From Antedon mediterranea (lineage: Eukaryota > Echinodermata > Crinoidea > Comatulida > Antedonidae): DNA of 64,000 bases. A model generated the notes under the pieces. That model did no database searches and was not told the origin of the DNA. It saw only the letters and a list, made by a program, of their open reading frames with translations. The position numbers and the translations under genes were made by a program. Where the stretch lies: contig NC_092679.1 in NCBI RefSeq assembly GCF_964355755.1, forward strand, positions 17,102,932-17,166,931. Reading direction: 5' to 3'. Numbering within the stretch: the stretch's first letter is position 1; the number at the start of each line of letters is the position of its first letter. Below are positions 57,010 to 64,000 of this stretch, piece by piece.

Positions 57010-57803
57010 ACTTGATCTGCCTCACAAATGCCCAGAAAAAACTAAAAAAAAAACCATTACTTTTGGCAAAACGGGAAGCGAACGACTTACTGAATGAACA
57101 AAAATGTGTTACAAAGTATCGAGTGTTGTGGTCAAATGAATGCAGTCGAGTACACTACATTACGAGTGCTTGGGTATACCTAGGCTAGGATTATAATCTA
57201 GTAGATAATATAGTACAGTAGGTAGGCCATTTTTAAAGTTTGTAGGCCTAGGCCTAGCCTAGGTGACAACTCGAAGTGTGTTACATGCCGATGCGAAAGT
57301 ATTAATACTAGGGCCTAGGCCTAGGTAGGCCTATTAATAATAATAATAATAAAAGGTAGAAAAATGTAAACCATCCCATGCAAATTTTAATTTAGTGTCC
57401 ATCTTTCTTTCAAATAGTGCGAGGCCTAGCCTGTTATACCTCCAGAGGCTGTAGACTTTGGCCTACTAGAGGGGGCCTAGGCCGATGAAGTAATTTATGA
57501 TGAACAGGCATTTGCACTTTGGAAAAAAAACGCCGTCCGTTGATGATCGGCGGCCGACAAGTCAGTTTAGTATTTACATATTGTTTTATAGCCTAGTATA
57601 TGACAATATAAAAACAAGAGAACACTTAAATTATGTATTATAAGGTGATAAACTTACATCCAATATTAACTGTCCGATGCCTCAACCTCGAAGAAAACAC
57701 AGTACACAATGTAAAGTATGTTGAATGGCCTAGGTTTTGCTTCGTCTCCTCGTCGTGTCGTCGTCGTCGTCTTTCTGAATCTGCCGCGCCTTATTTACAT
57801 AAT

Positions 57804-57811
57804 ATGCAAAT
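57804..57811 (-). promoter_or_regulatory. octamer-like motif in a GC-richer stretch
   Basis: ATGCAAAT (POU octamer) lies within 57730-57840, a stretch with CGTCGTCGTC and CCGCCGCGCG unlike its AT-rich surroundings. It is the most promoter-like segment upstream of the minus-strand ORF at 56413-57009. Weak evidence. Confidence 0.25.
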
Positions 57812-58054
57812 TTGTGAAGTCATCCGCCGCGCGTCGAGCAAGATATTTATACTTTTAACCAATCAAATTGTTGATAATTCTTCATATACTGATAAAATAA
57901 GCAGCTGACTGACCGCACAATACAATGTAAAGTCTTTGTTTCGCACTATTTTTCTATCCGATATCTTTATCTTGTTGCACAAGAATGAAAAGACTATGAT
58001 AAACACCAAAAGTATTGATGAACAAAAGTAGATGATTTTTAAACATGTAATCAA

Positions 58055-61000
58055 ATTGTTTGAATTATTTTTTGTGTATTCTCATTGATTATGATATCAC
58101 TATTATTATCATCATCATCATCACCTTTGATGCACTCATCATAATTTATATAACTTATCATAATAATATAATCATATCATTTATCATCATCCATTATTAT
58201 TTTTTGTAGATAAAATAATTAAGATAAACTTTAAAGATTTATATAAAGAAAAATGAAATTAAACTTTGAATAGACCATTTTGTTACTCAATTCCACTAGA
58301 CAAAAAACACGAAATAAAAACCATTGACTTTTTTTATTTTATGGTTTTTAGGTAAATAATTATTAATATATTTAGTATATTTTTAAATTTTTATCAAAAT
58401 GAATAATGTGATCAAATGTGATTAAAATGGCATATTCAAACACCCAAAAATATTTGTTTTTCAGGGAGGGGGGGGGGGGCAACATATCAATTTATAAAAC
58501 AATGAGGACACAAGAAAATACAATTATAATGCAATAACCTTTATTTCATTAGTATGCAAACAAAATGATCTACAAGATACAATTTGTTTCAAAGCCAATC
58601 TACACTACTAAAAAACAATTATCTACAACATACAGTTTAAACATTTAGGCAACAAACAAAACAACATTGTTTTATTATTTTAGGAATATGAAATTATCTG
58701 TAATATGGAAAAAAATTTAACGATTTTAGTGCCTATTTTAAATTAATTAATCTTTCCTTGGCAAAGCTGGGTTATTTATAGAAAAGTTTAAAGAATAAAT
58801 AATGCAACTGTAGGCTTTATCACGTAGGATTAATTCATCTGTATTACTGTATTATTTATTTACTATATATATAAAAACATTTATTTCTATATACAGTATT
58901 TTTTATGGAGATTTTGTGAACCCAAAAAGTATCACCCATCCATTGTACAATGTATTGATAAGATACAAATAAATATATGTAACAAAATTAATATTTTAAT
59001 TCAGCCACCAGGACCAATGTTCTATGTAAAACATTAAGTTGAACATGATGAGTCTTTAGCCATTCACACATGGTCAGGATCAACTTACTCATGATGTAGC
59101 ACCATGTAGCTGCAGTGTTTACTTTTCGACCGGTTGGGTGTAGAATTGAGTAGGTAACATTTGAATAACACAATTACAATTTTTAAAAGATTACAAACAA
59201 AAATAATTAAATATGTAAAAATTGCCTTTACTTAATGTTTAAATCTATAAATTTCTAAAATTCTATCTTTAATATTTGTACTATTTTTTATACTAAACCT
59301 TGGAGACGACAACTTTTTGTATGGTTACACGGTTTTATTTTACCTTTAATGCAAATTGAACCTGTTCTGAAAATTGTAAACATTTTTTATTTTACATTTT
59401 TCCTCCATTATTCTACAAGCTTCCTCCTCTACAATTTCCTCCTTCATGTTAAATGCTTTCTATTCATTTTCAAAATGTTTGAATATTATTAACACATTTA
59501 ACAACATAAAGTCAAAAACCAACACTATTTCAGTTATCTTTATTGACAAATTCTGTGCTAATCAAATATAGTACACATGTCACACTTTCTTTTATCGGAG
59601 TTACAAAGCAAAATTATTTTTTTTTTATAAATCATTTTTTTTAAAATGAGTTTTACAATAATGTATACAAAGATCTTAATGAAAAATATTTTTTGTTTAT
59701 AATTGTTAAATCTTGTAACTAGTTGCAATGGCGTAACATTTGGATGAATTGAGGTTAAAGGTCAAGACCCTAAAACTAGATCGCAGTGAAACTTTCCTTT
59801 AAGGTTGCTCTTGGATTCTATACAACAACGTTGGCACAACGCAAATGAGTTGACCAGTCACAAGCGACAATTTGGATGATCCAATGCGTCGTGGTTGGTC
59901 AAATTGCTTGTAGTGCGTTTAAGCGATTGTGTTGCATCCTAGTGGAAACCAAGCTGTATACAAGATGAATAGCTGACTCTTAAACAGGTCAGTCGACTCT
60001 CCCAATACTGGTCTCTCTGAAAACCAGAAACTCTTCCAATACCAGACTTTTCTCAAAGTTCAAAAGGTCACAAATTCATTTTTTCCATTAATAACACATT
60101 CCGAATACCAGACTTTCCAAAAAAAACAAACATATTTGGTCAGCCCAAATGTATTGAGAGAGTTGACTGTATAATTAAACATCCTACATACAAGAGGGTT
60201 TATATAGGTGCCTACCTGTTTATTACAAATATTATGTATAATTTATTAATTTCATATAGACACATGCCCATATGTTTTCTAATTTATTTCATGAAGCTCA
60301 CTCATACTGATTTTGATATGTCAGTATACAGCCAACTGTAAATTAAATCGCCACTTGTAATCTATGCTTTCTGATTAGGGAGTTTTCGATTTACAACAAC
60401 CGACAACCAAAGTCATGTCATGTCATTGTAGGCATGCAAAGATATTAGGACATGTATCCTCAATCTCCACTTGGACACAGTTTGACGATTGCTATGTCCG
60501 AACGACGACCGAAAATACTGATCTGACTGATCTGACCTAGGTAGGTTGTTGGTCGTACCAAATCAAAGGATCCCTATTTAGGAAATAGGCAGTGTTTTGA
60601 ACCCATGACCTTGGAAATAAACCACCAAACTACACGCGCCACTTCGCTTATATACAAACAAGACAAAGTTATTGCTTTTAATTACCTTATTTCCAATCTA
60701 CAAAATCTTGTTGCATACATTTTAATTTACTTTTACAGATAGGAGTACAGTACATCTAGGCTTAGAAAATAAAATTGTTATATGCATATTTATATTTCAG
60801 TGGTATGAAATTTACTGTAATATTATGGATGACATAAAACCATTTTTATCCCCACCAAACCCACTTTCAAATTAATCAAAAGTAATTTGCTTGTTACGCC
60901 ACTGACTAGTTCATTTACTGTAGTTAAACTAACAGTAACTGTTTAAAAATATATTTATTTGATAGATTACTGTTGCAATAACACTACTAAAAAACAAAGT

Positions 61001-61135
61001 TTATTGTTTTTTAAATTCCCCTCTCATCCTCCTTAAAAAACACACTACATAAATATCGCTAATATATCTATCCCTCTGTCAAACTCTTCCATGAAAAATG
61101 TTTCTACTTACAAAGATGTACAATTTTTTAATTGG
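58055..61135. other. spacer, possibly 3' UTR of the minus-strand gene
   Basis: AT-rich and without coding features. Minus-strand AATAAA signals (TTTATT on +) occur at 60954-60959 and near 58541. A MITE-like end related to family J (AGTGGAAACCAAGCT) is near 59938-59955. Confidence 0.4.
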
Positions 61136-63716
61136 TTATTTGTTTAGTTTAAGTCGTATCGAGTTCTTCACAACAGGAATAGCTTGAGGTACTGGAGACA
61201 TAATATCACTCAGTTCATTGCTGCTAGGAACTATCTGAAAGACACAAACAAAGCAAAAGCAGGCCTTTGGTATAAACCAGTTAATTTGACATTTTTACGG
61301 TAATGTAGTGATGTTCTCGAACAGACAAAATGGCTTGGGCCACACCATGTATGGGTTACTAAAAGCTTGGTTTAAACGAGACGCAAGGCAAATTTACTAG
61401 TGTCAATCAATCCGGTTCTCAAACACGCGCATCAAAGCTCAGACCATGCTCGACTGGCTAGCCTACGTGAACTTAGCAATGCATGTGTGCCTAAGAGCAA
61501 GGCCTAGATGGGTCAATAGTCATTTCACACCAATATTGTATTTTTTTTTTTGGTAATTATCCACGCTTAATGTTAATTTGAATGCTAATAATTCGTACAG
61601 CTAATTTGTAATTTATCTGTTTAGGTTTGCAGCTTACCATTGACCTGTAGGGGTCAGGCTAAGGCTCTGTCTACACCATGAAACTTTATGTTTAAAAAAA
61701 ATGTGATGTGCCCATATATGGACATGATGTCATATTACTACCATATTTGGGCATATTACTACCATATTTGGGCATATTACTACCATATTTGGGCATATTA
61801 CTACCATATTTGGGCATATTACTACCATATTTGGGCATATCACTACCATACTTAGTCATATCACTACCATATTTGGCCACATTAATGATTTCTCAATCTT
61901 ACCTTGGAAATATCAACTTTGGGTTTTTCTGGAGTAGAGGTAGGCTGAAATGCAACACAACATGTTTAGTATTTCTTAGAAATATTATCCACCTAGTGTC
62001 AGTTTTTGATCGCAATAGCTGAATGTTAATATCTATTAATTGTTCCACTAATATTAGTTTCAATTTGTGATCGCAATAGTTGCGTGTTAATTCTCTATTA
62101 ATTAAAAAAAATAGTTTTATTAATTTTTGCAATTGTTAGGTATCAATTATCTATTAAAAGTTGACCAAAAAAAATATCATTTTCTGTTCACAGAAGTGAA
62201 TGATGTATTAATGAGAAATGAGTATTAACTATCTATTCATTTTCCAATCAAATTAGTATCAATTGGTTTGCAGTTGTTATATTACAAGTAGAACGGAAAA
62301 ATGAAAAAGATCATCTAACCACTTGTTCAAGAGACTGAGAACCATTCTTTTCCGTTTCATCTGTATTGTGATTTTCACCATTCTGAAATAAATAAATTTA
62401 AAAAAATCACTATCTCAAAATAAACAAAAAATGCATCTCTTTAGTATTCAGTACCATTACCAGTCATGTACTTTTAATAGTAAGACTGAAATATTATGTT
62501 TCAATGACTGAAAGTAAACTAAAGCTCTGTCTCCACTATCAAACTTTATGTGACAAAAAATGTGATGTGCCAGTATATGAACATGATGGTGTCATATCAC
62601 TAACATATTTGGAAATATCACTACGATATTTGGGCACATCACACCTTTTTGTCAAACTAGTTTGATAGTGTAGACAGAGCTTTAAGGAATAATATTATAT
62701 TTAAGTTTAAAAAAAATGTTTCTCTCGATTTAGAAAGATTAATTTCTAAATATTAATATTAACTTAACTTATGTAATGTAACATTGTAATTGTATTTTCG
62801 AAAGTTGGATTTTAACATATGGTTGAATTTTATTGTAATGCAACATTTTTAGCTGTGTGCTATCGTTTTGTACATTTATATACTGTATAAACAGTATTAA
62901 ATTTTTTAAATGTAAACAAATGGAATACATTAACATTATAGCATGGAAAAATGTCTTGATATTTGTATATACAACCTACCTGAATTTCTGTTGAATTTGT
63001 TGCACTATCCTGCGAGTTTCCTGCTAGATCTTGGTGTGTTTTAGATTTCTTGGTAGGTACAAGACTCGGTGAAGCTGTGGCAGTACGTTTAGTAGCAACC
63101 TATATTCAAATACAACTTATCTATTAAAAATGTTCTAAAATTTAAAATCAAAAAAATGTTACTATCAAGTTTATATGCCCTATCACATACATTTGAATCT
63201 TGTGAATTCCCTGGATTTTTGTCGTCTAGTTTCGATTTCTTTGGATCTGATGGAGTTGTTGAATCAGAAGACGCTCGCTTAGATGCACTCTTTAAAAAAT
63301 GAATATCAAATAAATGAAACTATATAGAATTGTTTACGAATAACATTCAATAATTTATAATAAACTTAAACTTTATTTTTTTTATTTTATTCATTTCGGC
63401 AATAAACATAAAATAATAATTTAATACAAAAAACATAGAAATATAGTATAATGAAATACAAGACACGAAGCAGAGGAGAGACAAAAGCATTAAACAAAAC
63501 GCTGTCACCGGTAAGGTGTGTCTCTATTGTTATAGATGCAGCTCACAGTTTACTCATATAAAAATCTTTAAAAAAAAACATTTAGGGCAAATTCCAAAAA
63601 ACTAAACAAACCTTTAAATCATTGACTTGTGAATTTTCTGGTATATTATCTTCCAACTTCTTTTTCTTGAGATCGGAGGAAGTCGGAGATTCAGAAGAAG
63701 ATCGTTTAGATGTACT
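61136..63716 (-). CDS. unrecognised nuclear-type protein, last six exons, NLS-like repeats
   Basis: Exons in coding order: 63716-63612, 63289-63191, 63099-62980, 62382-62320, 61944-61903, 61234-61136 (105, 99, 120, 63, 42, 99 nt), all phase 0 at both sides, with GT-AG sites and a TAA stop at 61138-61136. The first three exons each encode one copy of a Ser/Lys-rich unit: STSKRSSSESPTSSD-KKKKLED-ENSQ, SASKRASSDSTTPSD-KKSKLDD-NSQDS, VATKRTATASPS-KKSKTHQD-NSQDS. KR and KKSK separated by 11-14 residues resemble a bipartite nuclear localisation signal. The C-terminus is PVVKNSIRLKLNK. The gene continues upstream, outside the window. Family not recognised; a loose likeness to the C-terminal NLS region of the histone chaperone NASP/N1-N2 is only a guess. 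Confidence 0.7.
61671..61886. mobile_element. MITE family F with expanded 21-bp core
   Basis: Begins AAGGCTCTGTCTACACCATG. The inner word CATATTACTACCATATTTGGG is repeated about seven times (61735-61880), where other copies have one or two. It lies in the intron before exon 61944-61903 of the minus-strand gene. The minus-strand ORF reading KYGSNMP repeats is an artefact. Confidence 0.85.
62520..62684. mobile_element. MITE family F, full-length copy
   Basis: 165 bp with inverted ends TAAAGCTCTGTCTCCACTAT / ATAGTGTAGACAGAGCTTTA and core words ACATATTTGG and ACGATATTTGGG. TA at each border fits a Tc1/mariner-type TA target duplication. Confidence 0.85.
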
Positions 63717-64000
63717 CTAAAAAGACAATTCATATAGCATAATAGTTTCCAATTAATTAACAATTATTTATTTTTAATATTGTCTACTGAGTTACAAGCG
63801 TAGGGCGGATTGCAATAAAACAGCCCGATTAAAGCTGAAATTATCAGATAGACGGTCTTACTAAAGCCACCCCTATTAGACCATTGCTATAAAACAGTCT
63901 TAGCTATTGACCGCCTAAAGTAACAAATTGAGGGTGTACTTTACAGGTAGAATACCAAATAAGGTAATGTTCATCACGCTAAAGCGCCACAAAAGACTGC
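63717..64000 (-). other. intron of the minus-strand gene, to the window edge
   Basis: No further repeat exon seen. AATAAAACAG and ATAAAACAGTCTTAG at 63807-63905 may be inverted or duplicated parts of a MITE. Confidence 0.4.

Noticed and set aside
61692-61880. ORF with repeated KYGSNMP units, minus strand
   Set aside because: Translation of the 21-bp core repeat of a MITE inside an intron.

Overview
This is an AT-rich animal nuclear window with large introns, GT-AG splice sites, many non-LTR retrotransposon (LINE) remnants, SINEs, MITEs and minisatellites. The main gene encodes legumain, the lysosomal asparaginyl endopeptidase. The repeat landscape (frequent TAGGCCTA and TACTGTA words, SINEs with tRNA-like and 5S-like heads, abundant foldback elements) suggests a non-vertebrate deuterostome, plausibly an echinoderm. 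That placement is inference and no species can be named.

Layout. (1) 970-15984, + strand: a complete 12-exon legumain gene, here LGM-A, 433 codons plus stop, with signal peptide, His149/Cys190 catalytic pair and C-terminal prodomain. Two CLEAR-like E-boxes lie upstream. (2) 17096-34122, + strand: decayed legumain exons 1-4 (LGM-P), spread out by a 2.5 kb minisatellite, a 1 kb foldback element, a 4.9 kb nested composite element and a local duplication that carries a second copy of pseudo-exon 4. (3) 39677-52537, + strand: a second legumain-like gene, LGM-B. It has an open frame over ten exons, but both catalytic residues are replaced by Asp, no signal peptide is visible, and it stops early in the prodomain. 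Its introns hold an antisense LINE and a palindromic element. (4) 56413-57009, - strand: an acidic orphan ORF. (5) 61136-63716, - strand: the last six exons of an unrecognised gene whose exons are in-frame cassettes encoding repeated KR...KKSK (bipartite-NLS-like) units. The gene continues beyond the window.

The other notable content is a set of foldback elements with unrelated sequences but one shared architecture: each is bounded by inverted ends and packed near those ends with many copies of one short, usually self-complementary word. The words are GCGCAATTT, TGTGCAAA, AGTCAACTCGGCC, GCATTCGAATGC, GCGGCCGG, GGTCCGGCC, GCGAGGCAT and CCAAATATGGTAGTG. Other distinct items are an inverted pair of hammerhead-ribozyme-like motifs inside a target-site-flanked insertion, a 37-bp minisatellite that looks like an amplified Pol III box A of a tRNA-derived SINE, and a perfect 44-bp palindrome without spacer.

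How it fits together: tandem duplication of a legumain gene gave one intact protease, one decayed copy and one apparent pseudoprotease. Transposable elements and satellites fill the introns and spacers. No RNA genes, CRISPR arrays or prokaryotic features were seen. All exon calls rest on open frame, splice consensus and recognition of the protein family by eye; no search was run.
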